DNA of 64,000 nt from contig CM036630.1 of NCBI GenBank assembly GCA_020746105.1, positions 12,919,840 through 12,983,839 of the forward strand, written 5' to 3'. This DNA comes from Trogon surrucura. Lineage: Eukaryota > Chordata > Aves > Trogoniformes > Trogonidae. The position numbers were made by a program, and so were the translations under genes. A model generated the notes under the pieces. It saw nothing but the letters and a program-made list of their open reading frames with translations. It ran no database searches and was not told where the DNA came from. How positions within the stretch are numbered: position 1 is the first letter of the stretch; every line of letters begins with the position of its first letter. This document shows positions 1-14,184 of the stretch, piece after piece.

Positions 1-37
1 CCAGCTGCCTGCACAGCCTGCGGCTGCCCAGCATGGA

Positions 38-54
38 CACACACACACACACAC
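38..54. repeat. Short CA dinucleotide repeat
   Basis: Eight CA units near the left edge of the window. Confidence 0.9.
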
Positions 55-3000
55 GACTGGGTGAAGCAGGACTTGGATTTGAAGTCCTGTTCAGGCTCCT
101 GAAATGTTGCCAAGTCATCCTGGTGAGGAATTTATCTCCAGTCAAACCCCAGCAATGCGTGCCTTGATGCTGTGGATGTTCCCCCATCATTAAGCTCCCA
201 CCCCACACAAGGTGATGCAGGTTTGGGTTGATGGTTCCAGGATGGTCAGGAGGAACACTGGAAGCACACAGCTGTCTCTCTGTCCTGTGAGACCATGTTA
301 GTCTTGCTTACGCACAGTCAAGTGAGTTGATCAGAAGGAAAAAATCAAGCTGTAAATGATGCAGTGGCTGGCTCTTGAATTCGTTTCGCTGCAGCCCTTT
401 CCAGCGTGCAGGACCTTCTAAACTGGGGAAAAGCTACAGCGGGGTGGGCTGACCCAGAAGAGGGGGGAACGCTGCTTTGCCCCCAGGGTGAATGTGGGAG
501 AGCTGGTCCCTGGGCACACAGATACTGTTGTGGTGCTGAGAATAAGCTCCACACTTCCCTGGGAGACAGACCATCCCTCCTCAGGAGGCAAAATACCATC
601 TAGGCTCCAAAGCAGGCAGCCCCCAGGGCAGTCATGGGGCAGGGTGGGATGCGCAGGGCTCAGGAGCTCAGTGGCAGGTCAGGGAGAAAGGGGCAGAAGA
701 AGAAATCGAGGCCCTAAAATGAAGCATAAATGCAAAGGAAAATTTCTCTTCCATCATTTAGCTGACAGAAGGTGACACTGGGCCTGTCACCCCCTTTCAT
801 TACGTCTCCAAGGCTCTTCATGCAAATTCAGGCAAACAATTTCTCGGTTCCCTTTTAGCGCTCTGGGAGGGCCGATTTCATTTCAGGAGCAGTGGGGAAC
901 AATAATCATCTTGAAGTGTCTTCCATCCTGAGAGACGCAGATAAGAGCCGTGCAGTGGACTAACAGCGCTAATTTGACGTTTTCAGTTGATAGCTTTGCA
1001 GATGACAAAAATCAGGCACCATGAAAGGCTGGTAAACTCTGTAGCAGCAGGGTTACCCCATCCTGTGCATCCCTCCTGCTCCTCTCCTGCACCCAGAGAG
1101 CGAGATGAAACCCTCTTCCCAAGTGCATCACTGCTCAGGGCCGTGGGGAGGCGGTTTTGGTGTGGATGGGGCAGGTTTGGTTAGTGCCTGAGCCCTGGGG
1201 GAAGGAGCACGACAGAGCCGCAGAGTGCAGGGAAATGCAGGTCAGCCTGGTAGATGCAGTCCTGCTCCTCTTCTTGGGAGAAAATATCCCAGCTGTCTTC
1301 TAGGATCATTTTTTTGGAGAAGTCCCTGGTCATGTATCCAAAGGGAAAGGGATCACTTCAGTGCTTTGAGATACCAGTTGCAGATTCTTGATCTGGTTGA
1401 TGGAGCCAAGCAAGAAAAACCTCATTTCAACAAACCTCTCTGAGGTATTATCTAAGCCTCTTTGTTAGAACCTGCTCTTTTTGAGCCTAAAGCCCAGTTT
1501 TCCCCACCACTCTTGTGTTTTCTGCACCCATGTGGGCCTCCTGGACCCTCTCTGCACTGCCCTGTATCTGGTAAGGATGGTCTTTGCCCCCCTGAGTGCC
1601 CATGATGGGTATTAATCTCACTCCAAGGCAGACACCAGCAGCCTGGAAGGCCACTCATCAAGGCTCAGTGGAGGATTCCTTTCCCCTAAGGCATTTTTTT
1701 TCCTATTTTCCTCCTAAGATAAAAGACAAGATGATATGACTGAGGCAGGTGTGAATCCATGTGAGGCCATCTTCTGAGTTTTGATTTCTGCCAGTCGTAA
1801 AGTCTTGGGGAAAAAATGGGGATAAAGACACTGATTTCTCCTTGGTGCAAGCAGGAGTCTGGCTTGGCTGGTGGAGTTTATTCGAATGAGCTTAAGCTGA
1901 GCAGCAGGCACTGGGGACAACAGCTAATTAAACTGGTGACACCGGGGCAGGCTGGGCAGGGCACGCTGCAGAGAGCACGGGTTTTGCTGATGCAAGGTGG
2001 CTGCTGCCAGCTGGAAAATGACATCCCATCCCATGCTCAAGAATATGATTTTGATGCCAACTTTCGACCCGAACTGGGGCAAAATATAGTGTCATTTTTT
2101 TTTTTGCAGGAGGAGGTATTCAGAGTGCATGGAAAAAACTTTAGGAGAGCTCAGAGGGGTTTCTCAGCTCGATGCGTGACTGCTCAACTGGTGCCCATTA
2201 ATTTTGTTTTCTCCCTGAAGGCAGAAATGGGACTAGGCAGATGTCTTCCATTCTCCCACCCCTTGTCCCAGAGGAAACTCATAATTTTTCATCAATCTTG
2301 AAATATTCCCTAAGGAAAAATTTTCATTTTTATGAGAGTGGCATTTTCAGCCAGCAAACTGGTCTCTTGGGAAATTCCAACCTGGTTTTAAATTCACCTC
2401 ACTCTCCTGGGCCTCTATTGCTTTCTGACTCTTTTTTCTTTTTATTTTTCTTTTTTTATTTTTTTATTTCTTCTTCTTATTTTTATTTTGACCACAGGCT
2501 GCTGAGGAGAAGTGTTGTTCTTCCTGGAGCTGCTATAGGTCTCCTGTGGGATGAAGGATAGAGATGTCTAGGTCAGCCTAAGTCCTCCAGCAGTTTGGGA
2601 AAGATGAACGCTGAGCCTCTGCCAAGGATTTCCAGTGTTGCATCTCTGCTTTTATGCCCCTTTTTCTTTCGGTTGCTGATAGCAAGCACTCCTCTGAGCA
2701 TGTCATCTCTCTACTAACTCCTCCCATTGAGTACACTCTCCTTTCTAAAGCTGGAAATGTCATTTTCCTGTCATTTCTTTTGTGGGGCAATATTTGCAAA
2801 GTGTGTGCAAAAGCAATAAAATGTCCTCATCTCTGCAAAGTGTCAGAGATGAGGGTGTGAAAAGGGGGCTGTTGGCCCTTGTCCTTCCTTGAGAGATGCT
2901 GAAGGAGCAAGTCGATGGTACCAGCATCCCTTCGCCCTTTGGTGCCCGCTCTGGGGCTCCAGCTAAAAGAAATCACAAGACTCGGGTGTTAACTCCATAA

Positions 3001-6000
3001 AGTCAAGGGGCAGAAGATTTGTGCTGGATCTTTATCCTCACACTCTTGCTGGGTGGGTAGGCGGGCTGGTGGGGCTTTTGAGGGGATCTCGTTAGCCCAC
3101 TTAACATAAAACACAGTCCGTGCTTTGCTTCTGCAGCCATGGGACAGCTCTTCCCAGAGCAGCTCGGGCACAAGCTGGAGCTGGCTCATGCCTCCTCCGA
3201 GTCCTGAGTTTGACACCATTAAGAAATAACGCTCTGGTTCTTTTTATCCATTTGCCAATTTATAGCTCCTGGCTCTGCTGTAGCTCTTGGCTGCTTTCTC
3301 AGTCCCCAGCCAGTTGTTCAACACTGCTGTGTTAGTCCTTAGTCTTCCAGCTGAGGAGGCTTTTTGCCGTTGTCTCCTGTAAGCAGGGCTTTGCTCAAGC
3401 CGGTGTTAATGGATGACAGCAGAAATATCTCAGAAGACTTTTAAAACCCTGCTGTTCTTGAAACTTTTATTTAGCTACAACAGCTCCTGCATGATCACTG
3501 CTCGGGTTGCTCGAACAACAGCTGGAGACTAATGTGGGCTGCGCCTCTTGGGGACTGTCAAAGCCAGAGAGAAAGGCCAGCAAGGGTAGTGACAAAAGTG
3601 ATGATCTTGCTAAGAAAAGCTGTAATGACAAACCCAGAGATGCCCATAAATCCCATCACCTCGTTATGCTCCTGAGCAAAAACCAAAACCAAGATAAAAA
3701 CCCATCAAAAAAAATACTCTGCTGTAAAGCCTGTATATTGTGGAACTCAAGACATAAAAATAATAATAAAGCTGCAGCAAAAATCTGGAGGTACAAGCTC
3801 TGGCCAAACAGTAACGGACCATCCAAGGCAACTTGCGGGCAGGAGAAGGCAGCCAGTGAGGTCTCACTGCCTGGCTGCAGCATCCGACCTACAAAACTCG
3901 ATCCTCTGTATTTTCAGCTAATTAAAATGCCTTAGACTAAGGAATAATCATGTGCCTTATGAAACGTTTCCCCCCTGCTAATATTTTAATTGCCAACCAG
4001 ACCCTGCTCAGGGTGGGAAAAGGGGAATAGGAAGTTGAGAAGTCGAAGTGAACAGATGGAGCAGGAGGGGACAGGGCAGAGATTAGCACTCAGCACACGC
4101 TGCACGCACACACACCCGGGCACAGCAGGGCTTCTCACTCAGCACGGTGAGAAGAAACCAGTTCAAACAACAGGTCTTGCATTAATATCTCATCTCTATA
4201 AATAAATCAATAAAGGGAGCGCTCTTCAGCTGCTCTTCTTCTGAGTCACTCAGGAGCCCCGCGATGCTTTAGGTCCTGCTTCATCCCTGTGCTTTCCCTC
4301 CCCAGTTGGAGGTTAGTGGGAAGGGGACATCACCATTGCCCCTCTTGCAGGGGGCTGGCAGGGGCTTCAGGCACGATGCAGCCCCTCTAAGCACCCCTCA
4401 GAACTTTGTGGGTGCCCCACGCTCTTTTGGGGGAGCAGTATCACAGCTCCAAGGAGCAGCCTGGCTCGGGAGGGCCTCCCCCAAATGAGGAGTCTCTCCC
4501 CAGAGGTTTGAGGTTGTTGCCATGCGTTTATAGCACCAGTACTTTAGAGTAATGGAGCCAAAAATGAGGGGTTTAAGACTGTTTCTAAGTTTCTTAGAAA
4601 TAAATGACTTGGAAGAAATATTGGGGGGCTGGAGGGAAGTGCTGCTGTGTATTTCCATAGAGGTTGTAGAGGGAACTGGAATGGTTCCTATGGGAATAGA
4701 GCAGCACCACCCAGGATGCTGGGATCCTGCACCCAGAGTCGCCCCATCCCAACATGCAGGCTGCAAACCCGAAGAGGATTTTGGTGAATGAAAAAGGGGC
4801 TAATTAATTACCTGTAGGAAGCTGGTGTGTGTGCCCATGCCATCAGCACAGTGTCCCACGCCGAGAGATTCCTGCTTTCTTGCAGGATTTGCTCAGGTGT
4901 CCAGAGCTGAGGAGCTGCTCGAGGCAAGAGCAGTTTTGCCCAGCAATGGACCAGCCGCTGAGCTGGGCGTGAGCTCTGCCGGGAGGAACATTGTTACAGA
5001 GGTGTGCTTGTCCCAGAGCAAGGAGAACCAACCTTCCCTCTCCTCTCTCTCCTATCTCAGCTTTCAGCAGGTCATCTGAAGGCATGGCAGCTCTTGTAAA
5101 GAAACCCATTACCCCTCTCCAACCAGTTGGGCTGTGCAGTGAACATCGCAATTTCCAATACTTTCCGTGAACCTCATCGCAAGCCCCTGGTCTCACTGAG
5201 TGTCCCTGTTCTGGCTGGCTGCATCTGGCGTCTCTTCACTCCCTCGGGCATTCAAACATTGTGTGCCATCCTGCCTCAAATCTAGCTTTATCTTGTAATT
5301 AGCAGTGGGTGCTGGGGAGGTGGTGTCTTGACCTGCTGGGAGGATCAATATCAATGTTTCAAGGTGAGGGCTTTGGGACCAGCTCCCTCCTCTGTGCTTA
5401 AAACTCTTCATGGTAGGAGAATGGGTAAAAGGGAAACCGAAAGCCAAACAAGATCGAATTCAATGGGATGAAATGCTGCTGCTCAATGCTTGCTTGATCA
5501 ATTTGATCTTACCTTTGTCCAGAGCCTGACCTCTCCCGCCTGTCCTGGGTGAGGCCACCAGCTCTTCCTCCCTCTCCCCGCCATGGTGACACCCTTAGCA
5601 AGCTGGGGACATTCTGGCATGCTCTCCTTGGGGCGAGGAGCTGTCATGGTACTATGGGATACAAGCAACAGCCTTGGGGCTCTTCGTGGATGCTGCTCCC
5701 CAGCACACTTAGACCCCCAGCATGAAGCCGTGAGCCTGCAGCTTCATCGGCACAAGGCAGATGGAGTCCTCCTGCCTTGCCTGTACCACCGTCATTAGTG
5801 CTTTGTGGTGGCTCCGCATCCTTCTCAGGGAGGCTCTAATTGCTGCCGCCGGTCACAGAAACTGTCAGCCGGGAAGAGATCAATGCTCCCTCCCTCCCAG
5901 TGTTTCCAAAGCAGATGATGCCGCGCTCTGTCCTTTAATGTGCGTAACCACACGAAGCGCTGTGAGGGACACAGTTCCTGCTGCCGCCCATCTCCCACCC

Positions 6001-9000
6001 TCGACACGAGGAGCAAACCCCTCTGGTGCTGCTCCTGGATCCACAGAGGCTCCCCCAGCCATGAATGCCCACTCGCTTGCGGCACATGCATGGCTCTTGT
6101 ATCTGAGTCCTGAGTGTGAGTTGAGCCCTTGAGCATGTAGTTTTAAATAAATCAAAGGACTGTAAATTCAGAGTGTGGCTGCAGGCTGCCAGTGTCTCTC
6201 GGCCTCACAGGGACAGCAGAGCAGGGCGTGGGTGAGAGGTGGTTCCCAGGGCATTTCCCTGCATCTTCCTGGGCTTTGAGGTGTGTACATGAGCCTTGCC
6301 GGGAGCCTGGGGGTATCTGTCTGTCTGGGATGATAAAGGTGAAATGAATCCCCACCTTGAGGCACCTCGCACCAGGCTTCCAGGAAGAAAAGCAAAGCTC
6401 CTTATGAAATAGAGATAAAATACAAACCCTCCTAATGCTTTTTTAGGAGCAACTGGCTGCAGCCCAGCGTAGGCAGAGCAGCCTTGCTCTGGCAGGAGGA
6501 CCTTTGCTGACCTTTTCCTGGATCGTGGCACAGCCTCGGCTGCGGTGGCTGTGCTCCTTCAGCTTGCTGCAGCCCTTGGGCACAGCGAGATGAGTCCTGG
6601 CTCTGGGCTGAGCTGAGCGGGGGGAAAGGCAGCGTCATTTCCTCTCCTGCAGCCACAGGCACTAAATATTGCCCCTAATAATCAAATGGCTTTTCATCCC
6701 TGTAAACCATGTCCGGCTAATGCTTCCTGCAGACACAGCCCAGAACCCATCCTCTCCCACCTCACTCATTTTCCACTTAGTCTGCCCCTTTATTACCTAA
6801 TAAATGGCATCCGATTCAATTCTGTCATCTGCCTGTGAACCTGCCGTGGCTGTGGTCCTTCCCTGGGGCAGGCATCGTTCCAGGCTTGCCTGGGCTCCTG
6901 CCCCCGAGCAGCGATCGGCTCTGGAGCATTGCCCAGGGGGGATGGAGCCCCGGCAGAAAGCTCCTGGGTCGCTCCACCAAGGAGTCAGGAGAGCTCTTTA
7001 ACAGCCAGGTCTTTGTGCCAGAGGAGATGTTTCGGAGTGATCCATGAGCAGGAGATGATCTTTCTCAGCACGGTTTTACTTGATCTGTCAGGCCAAGTCC
7101 AGAGAGCAAAATGAAGCCACATTTTGGCCTTTCAGCCAAAAGCAGTGAGCACTGGGCACTGAGGGGGACAGGGGCTGGAGGCACTGTGTGATAATTCAGG
7201 AGACCTCAGCTCCAGAGTAGACCATTGGCTCTCTGGTGTGATTTGTAACTTCAGAGCTCCAGGAAGGGTTGAGGATGGCACCACATGGGCTACGGTACCA
7301 GCATGCATCCAAACGTGGCCCCTGCCTCCGAGCTGCTGATTGCCATGGGCACCCCCCCGGGAGGCAGAGGAGAGGCAAGGGAGCAGCACCCACAACACAA
7401 ACTTCTGCGCCTTTCCATGGTTGGGGTTTGCCAGCATTGCTGTGATCTAAACTGCAGTTTTGGTCTCTCCTCCGTCAGAAAAGGAATCCCTCCATCAACA
7501 TTTGCAGCAAGCAGAGCCAGAGGGTCACGTATTTTTGGTAGCTGCTGAGATGAGGAGTCTGCAGGATGCTCCCTCCATTGTCTGCTGTGTGAACCTGCCA
7601 GCTCCAAATGTCACCCATGAGCCAGAGAGAGCGGCGACTCCTTTGGCAGGCTGAGCCCATCCTCCCACCCTTGACTGTAGTGTTATAAACATGAAATCTC
7701 GGCAGGGCTGCCAAGGAAAAAGATCCAAATCGCAAATACCTGCCATTATATTAAGATGACCAAGCAAACAGCTCCTTGTGTCAGTGTTGCCTTTTAAATA
7801 TTCTCAGCTGGGGGCTGCTGCAGCTTCTTTGAATTTGTTTTTCAAGTGAGAAATCGAATCCATTTTCATCTTAAACACTAAAACCTTGGTCACTGCTTGG
7901 CATTACCGCTTGCTTATTGACTCAGACACCTTTGCCATGATGAGTGCTTCAGCCAGGGAGTGAGAAAAGTGCTTATTTTTTATGGGAAAAGCAGGCAGGT
8001 GCCTGGTTCTCATCCCAGCTCTCCCTGCACAGCCCTTCCCAGCATGTGCTGGTGTGCACATCGCTCTCATCAGCTCGGCAATGGCACAGTGGCGAGGTTC
8101 CCCAAACACTTTAGTGCATAATAGGACTGGTTCAATAATCCCATTACAGTCTGTCTTCAGGGTGCCAGGACTAATTGGCAGGCGCTGGGACCTTCGTCCC
8201 CAGCTGGAATTTTATTGCTCATCACAATTAACTGTGATACTAAAGTCCCTCGGCTGCACATGTGCCATTAGCGCGGTGTAGAGCTGTGTCCTCGCTGGGC
8301 ACTTTCAGGGCCCCACTGCCCCCAGCCTCTGGCAGGGAAAGTACATGGTTATTGCTGCAGCTGATTTGCCTTTACTTCATGTCGTTTGAGGCTTAATAGG
8401 ATTTATTTTGCACATGTCCTGTTGGAGCTGCTTGCTGCACGAAACGCGAGCTGGAAGTGCTGTGCCGGCAGCGCTGGGGAAGCTGAGGACAACCCCAACC
8501 TGGCACCTGACCATGGGATGGGGATGAGTGGCCTGAGCTGGCACTGCCAGTCTGAGGGACCGCAGGAGGGGCTGTCATTAGGCTGAGCCTTTGCTGGTCA
8601 CGTCACGTTGCTTTATTGCAGCTCTTGGCTTCACCAAACTGCCCCTTGTCAACAGAGCACTTGATACGTGCTTCGCTTTGAGCATGGGCAGAAGCTCAGC
8701 TCGCTTCGGTGCAATGGGCACATTTGTTTAAGTGTGGGTTTTGTGGTGTTTTTTTCCCTTGTCTAAAGCTGTTAAACAGCAATTATGGCTTGTCCTGGCT
8801 GCTTGTTTTCAGCTGCTCTGGGATGTGCCATTTCCAGGGCCTCAGAGAGAGCAGAGGGCTGAGGACAGACTCTGACAATGCACCTGGTGACAGTTTTATT
8901 TCTTTTCAAGCAATTCAGACTTCAGAGAGTCTGCTTCCACTGTGGCACTTCGTAGTGGTGAGGGGTAAACTCTTTGCCTCTGCATTTGTGTTTCCCATCT

Positions 9001-12000
9001 TCATCCATGACTTAGATCCCAGTGCCACGGACTGAGGCTTCGAAAGCACACAAACTTCCCCCCTCAGCGCACCCTTCAGCCAGAGACTTATTACCAGAAG
9101 ATACTGCAAATGCCAAAATTTTGAAAGGCTTCAGAAAGTGATTAGACAAATTCTAGGAAGAAAAAATCTATCAAGAGCTATTAAGTACTGAGACAAGCTG
9201 GGCAGACGCCTGGGAAGTGTCCCTCAAGTCTGCCTGATCCCTCCTGCTCTCTCCAACACACCCAGTCTTGGCCAGGATGAGCACTGGGATGGTTGGCTGA
9301 AGGGGCCCTTGGTCTGGCACAGACGTGCTGATCTTGGCCTCCATCTCCTCTCCTCTCCACAGGAACAATGACTTTTGTGTTAAACGTGGGCTATAGAATT
9401 AGATATCCAATGAGCAGCAACCAAAGTATATTTCAGTCGTCTCTTCACTGCTTTTTATGTTGGATAAAACCCCCGTTCAGTCCATCTCTCGCAGCTATAG
9501 CTGTTAGTCAAAATAAAACCCTTCCCTCAATTCATTCTTCCTGGCTCTAAGTCATACTCTCCGTGTTTCAAGCCCATCATTCCACCTCATCAGCACCTCT
9601 CAGCACAGCGAGATGCTGTGCCCAAACCCATGCCATGGCCCCAGCAGCAGCAGCATGCCTGAACCCCTTAGGTACCCGGCTCCTACACCTCCCTCCCACC
9701 TGCCCCCCTGCCCAGGGCTGCCCATCAGCACACAAGTCTTTATTTCCAAACAACTGAACCACCCTCACTTTCCCACTCCCATGCCCATCATCTTTTGGAG
9801 GATGAGATGCTTGTGTGGTTCATCGCCTCCTCCCTGTCCAGCTGCTGGCTTGGAGCTGCCGCCCCTGCCCGCGTCCCGGGAGGGGACTTCGGGATGGGGA
9901 GAGGTGAGCACTCGTCTCCTGCCTCCCCAGTTTTGATTTGAGCTTTGATTCCGGTGTAGAGCTGAGTGTTGGGGCAGTATTTCATGCTTGCCGGTGTCGG
10001 CTGATAAACCTTTGATTTTCGCTTCTGGGAATAATAGCAAGGTAATGAATTATATTCACAAGAATAACTGTAATAGTCATAAAACTGCAAATAGAAGAAA
10101 ACTGTAAATCAGTCACCCCCTTGTAATGTGCTTACTTCATCTGAATCACCCTCCCTGGGCAGATTATCAATTTTATTTGGCTTTTCCATCCTAAACTTTT
10201 ATTAAGTGGGGTGCCTCATGCGTAAAGATACCGAGAACAAGCCCTATGTTCCAGGGATTTATCTGTTTATTTTGCCTTCCTTCCCTCTCTCTCCCTTCCC
10301 GCTCATGGCTCTTGGGACCTGCAGGCGCCTGACATTGGACCGTAAAAGACACATGTCCCCAGCGTTTCTTTACCTCTATTATGCAAAAAAAAATAAGCTG
10401 CTGGGGGAGGCACAGGCCTTCCTCTGTGCTGTGCAGAATTAGCCAGACCCTGCAGCAAGTTTAGACTTCTATGTAATTAAAATAGAAATCCATTAGCATA
10501 TCTCCAGGGTAATCAAGGGGCCACATCCTGGACCTCAGCATGTCCCGGGCTGCAGCACAAAGATGCTGCTGCTCCCACTCCATGGCACGATGCTCGCCTC
10601 GAGTCCCCTGGGTAAACTGGGGCAGTGCCCCGGCACGGAGAGGGGTGTGAGGGCAGCACCAGGGAAAAGACGGTGACAATTTACTGTTGTGCTGCTGAGG
10701 CTGAGCACAGACGGAGAACATGGTTTTGACAGCAGAGCTACAGCCCCAAGTGCTAGGAGAGGTCTCTGCTGCAGCACTCGCTCTGCTCGCCCCAGGCTGC
10801 AGAGTAGGGCAGCAGCAGAGAAGACCTGAGCCCAAGCATCTTCTCTTGCTGGGTACAGCATAGTAACTTTCAGCAAAGTCCCTGTCTTTTCTCTTCTTAC
10901 TGGAGAATTATATAAAAACAATTCTTTCTGTTTCTCTTGCAGCTGTCTGCCCATGCCCTTTTCCCTGTTTCCCATCAGAAATCCATGAGCTGTGGTTGTG
11001 TTTAAGGGATGCAAGGCTGGCGTAAGAACAGCGCTGAGTCAACACTGATGCGAAAGGCATCAGAGCAGACAAATGAGCTGGGGGAAGGTGCAAATTACAG
11101 TCAGCAAAATGCAGCTGTTGGCTTTGGTGATCTTTCTGAAGGCAAGGACCAAGCTAGAGTGGAGTTTGCTGCAGCTAGACGTGAACTTGCCAGGGCCTGC
11201 ACAGTATTTTATGGCTTTCGGAAACACCAGCTGCAATTTTCCATCATAACACAGCAGGGGAAAGGGAAAAACCACAGACCGTGTGATTTACGAGATGCCT
11301 CTCTTGGATATTTCCATCTGTGATCCAAAATTATCAAGTAATATGGAGTTGTTGCTCCAACTCCTCCTACTGAGTGTGCTTTTGCCATGATTTTTCATGT
11401 AAGTCCAGCTTCTCCTCTGTGCCCAGCAGCCTCCAGCACTGGATCTGGCTGCAGCTGCCTCCTGCTATGCCTCTGCCCACCAGCAGGTTGGTTTTGTGGC
11501 TCATCACGGTCAATGTATTTGCAAGAGGTGATGTAAGAAAGCATTCAGGTGGTTTTTGTGCCTGTATAGCTCATCTTTGAGTCTGAAATTCAGATTTCTT
11601 GAGTTAATGAAAATCATTTTGTCGAGTTAACGATGGTTACTGGAGCTGAGCCCACCTGCACCCACCAAGGTCAGTTGGCCAGTCTCTTTCCAGCTTAGAA
11701 GGACCTGAAGCACATCTGTTGAGCGAAGGATGTGCTGGAGATGAGCATTTTCCACCCTGGCAAGTAGCTCACTGCAAACATGAGGCTGTTTTCCTGAGCA
11801 ACAGGGTCTTGGCAAGCGCTTCAGCTGTGTGTTAGCGCAGGCTCCAGCCCTCCCTTGTGTTAGCGCAGGCCTGCCCTCCTGGCATGGCACACATCCACGT
11901 CGCCCAGGCTTTCCTTAGTGCAGGCTTAGGGGTCAGGGGCTTTGTCCAGCTCACCCATTCCTCCTTGCATCAGTTCTGCCAAGGACCTGGGCCAGACTTG

Positions 12001-13035
12001 TAGTGTGATTTTCCCAGTCTCCCTGGAGAAGATCGCATTTTGAGTCTGGAGGTGTCCCAGCTCTCCAGCCCTCCTCTGGCTGCCACTGGATTCACTTGGG
12101 CTTTTCCAGAGCTTCCGTTTGGCCTCATCTAAAGAAAGCCAGAGCCTGCCAGGTGTGCGCTGTTGGGGAGACTCCAGTCCTGCTCTGCAGCTGAAACTGT
12201 TACTGGCTTCAGCAGAGCTGGAAAACAGATCAAAACCACCCAAACTGCAGAGGTGACTGAGCTGGGGCGTGGGTGGAGGACAGGCAGAGAGCGCAGTTAC
12301 TGCTGTGACTCATGCAGGTGCTTCACTCAGCACCCAACACACGGCGTTCCCCGGCACCTGTGCGATCAAAGAGGCTTGTTGGGGGAAATGAACAGCCACC
12401 GGAGTAAGAAGAAAAGGAATGCAATGAGGCTGGAATGGGAAAGGCTGGAGACATCACAACTGAAGTTTCAGCCCAAAAGATGCTTCCCTGAGAGGGTCTC
12501 ATTTGCAGGCTCCAGCTGATGGGTTGGCATGGGCTTTCCAGACCTCTATTTCCAGAGGTCCTGGAGGCTGGGGGAGCCTGGGGTGACCAGCACAGGAGCA
12601 GAAAAGCACTTGTGGGATCCCTGCTGGATGTGTGACCTGCCCTCGGTCCTCCAAGGAGGTCTGTGGGAGCAGGCTGCTGCTTGTGCAGCTCTGCGAGCTG
12701 GAGCTGAGCCGTGTTTGGAAGGAGCAGCAGAAGTGGGGAGAACCTCGCAGGAATTGGATTTTAAAGGCAAGTCCGAAGTTCAAAAGTAGCTGCCATTTGA
12801 ACAGAAATCTGCTCTTTGCAGCCAATTAGCGAGGCTGCGAAAGCAGCAGGAGCATCTCATGTTTTGACAGTGTTAAAAAGGCACAGAAACTAAACAGTGC
12901 GGATTGAACATGCCACCCATGCGAGCTGTCGTTCCAGCATCAGTCACCCAGCGCCGAGCCAATCTGCTGGCAGCCTCAGTGGTGCAGCAGGTCCCAGGGA
13001 CCGTTGGGGTCCCAGCCTGCCTGCCCGAGCCAGCA

Positions 13036-13063
13036 TCCCTGCCCTGCCCTGCCCTGCCCTGCC
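13036..13063. repeat. CCCTG pentanucleotide repeat
   Basis: Five units of CCCTG in a GC-rich stretch. Confidence 0.9.
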
Positions 13064-14157
13064 TGCTGGGGTGGTGCCAAGAGGAGAAAACCACATATTT
13101 TTGGTTAACCCCATCCAGAGCAGTTTTGTATGCAAGGGTCAGTGTTTATACCACCCAGTCCACCCAGTTTCTTCTTGGGTTGAAGGTTTTCTTGGGTGGA
13201 AGAGTCTAGTTTAGGCTGTCTCTGCTGCAGAGCGGCCCAGCATAGCAGGGATGCTCTGGCTGCCTGGCTCTGCTCCCTTGAACAGATGAGTTTGCAGCTG
13301 TTTCACTCTCCCAGCAGAGTGAATCGATGGGTCTGGCTCCAAATTCATTTAGCAGAGTTGGTCTTCAGAGAGTCAGACAGACCCAGCACAGCATCCAGGG
13401 CACAGTGATGGATGCTCCGTTGTCCTGAGAATGCAGGGAACAGGTCTTCAGGTGATTTCTCCAGGGCCTGTGAAACACTAAGGCTCCCAGAGAGACAGAT
13501 TTTGCTTCTCTCTTGACTAATCAACAGTGAAAGATCCAGTGTCTGGTGTCTGCAGCTCACGCACATACAGAGAATCCTTCTGGGACCTGCTCATATCAAG
13601 AGACTCTTGGTGCAATTCCCTTATGGTGTCCTGGTGAAAAGAGGCTGATCTGAAACTAGAGGGCAGGTGTATCTATTGGATGAGGCTCCAGGAGCCCCTT
13701 GTCCCAGGTAAGGCAAGACGAGGGTCTCCAGGCACTTGTTACATGTGACATGGACAGATGTAAGCAGGATCTGACCCCTCTTTGTTCTGGCATCTGAGGA
13801 GTGGACACCCCTTCCCTGGGTCACCTCCAGACCTTCCCACCCTGCTGATATGTGTCCCTTTCCAGGGATACTTCCCAGACAGCAGCGAGTGACCGAGCAG
13901 TAGCTTTGGGGACAGCACCAAAAAGGCACCTCTGGTCCCAGGCAGAGCTGGCATGCGTTGGGCTAACGGAGCTCTTGCTCCGGCCGCTGCGATCACGTCT
14001 CCGCTCCGCAATCAAATTAATGAGGAGCAGCAGCGCAGGCAGATCGCGAGTGAGCAGTGAGGGGGTGGCGGGGGGGGAATGCTCTCCATGACTCAGTGCC
14101 CCGCTTCCCGCTTGAGGAGAGGGTTGTCTGTTTGGGAGGTGAATGCTGGAAAGCAGC

Positions 14158-14184
14158 TCCCTCCCTCCCTCCCTCCCTCTCTCT
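14158..14184. repeat. CCCT tetranucleotide repeat
   Basis: A pyrimidine run of about six CCCT units that grades into CTCT. Confidence 0.9.

Noticed and set aside
1816..2301. 161-codon open frame on the plus strand
   Set aside because: Contains a T-run coding for a Phe stretch and no recognisable domain. No splice context.
11828..11870. 15-bp direct repeat TGTGTTAGCGCAGGC, two copies 28 bp apart
   Set aside because: Too short and isolated to support more than a small local duplication.
13648..13664. CTCF-like ACTAGAGGGCAGG
   Set aside because: Only about 12 of 15 positions, with the leading CC missing.
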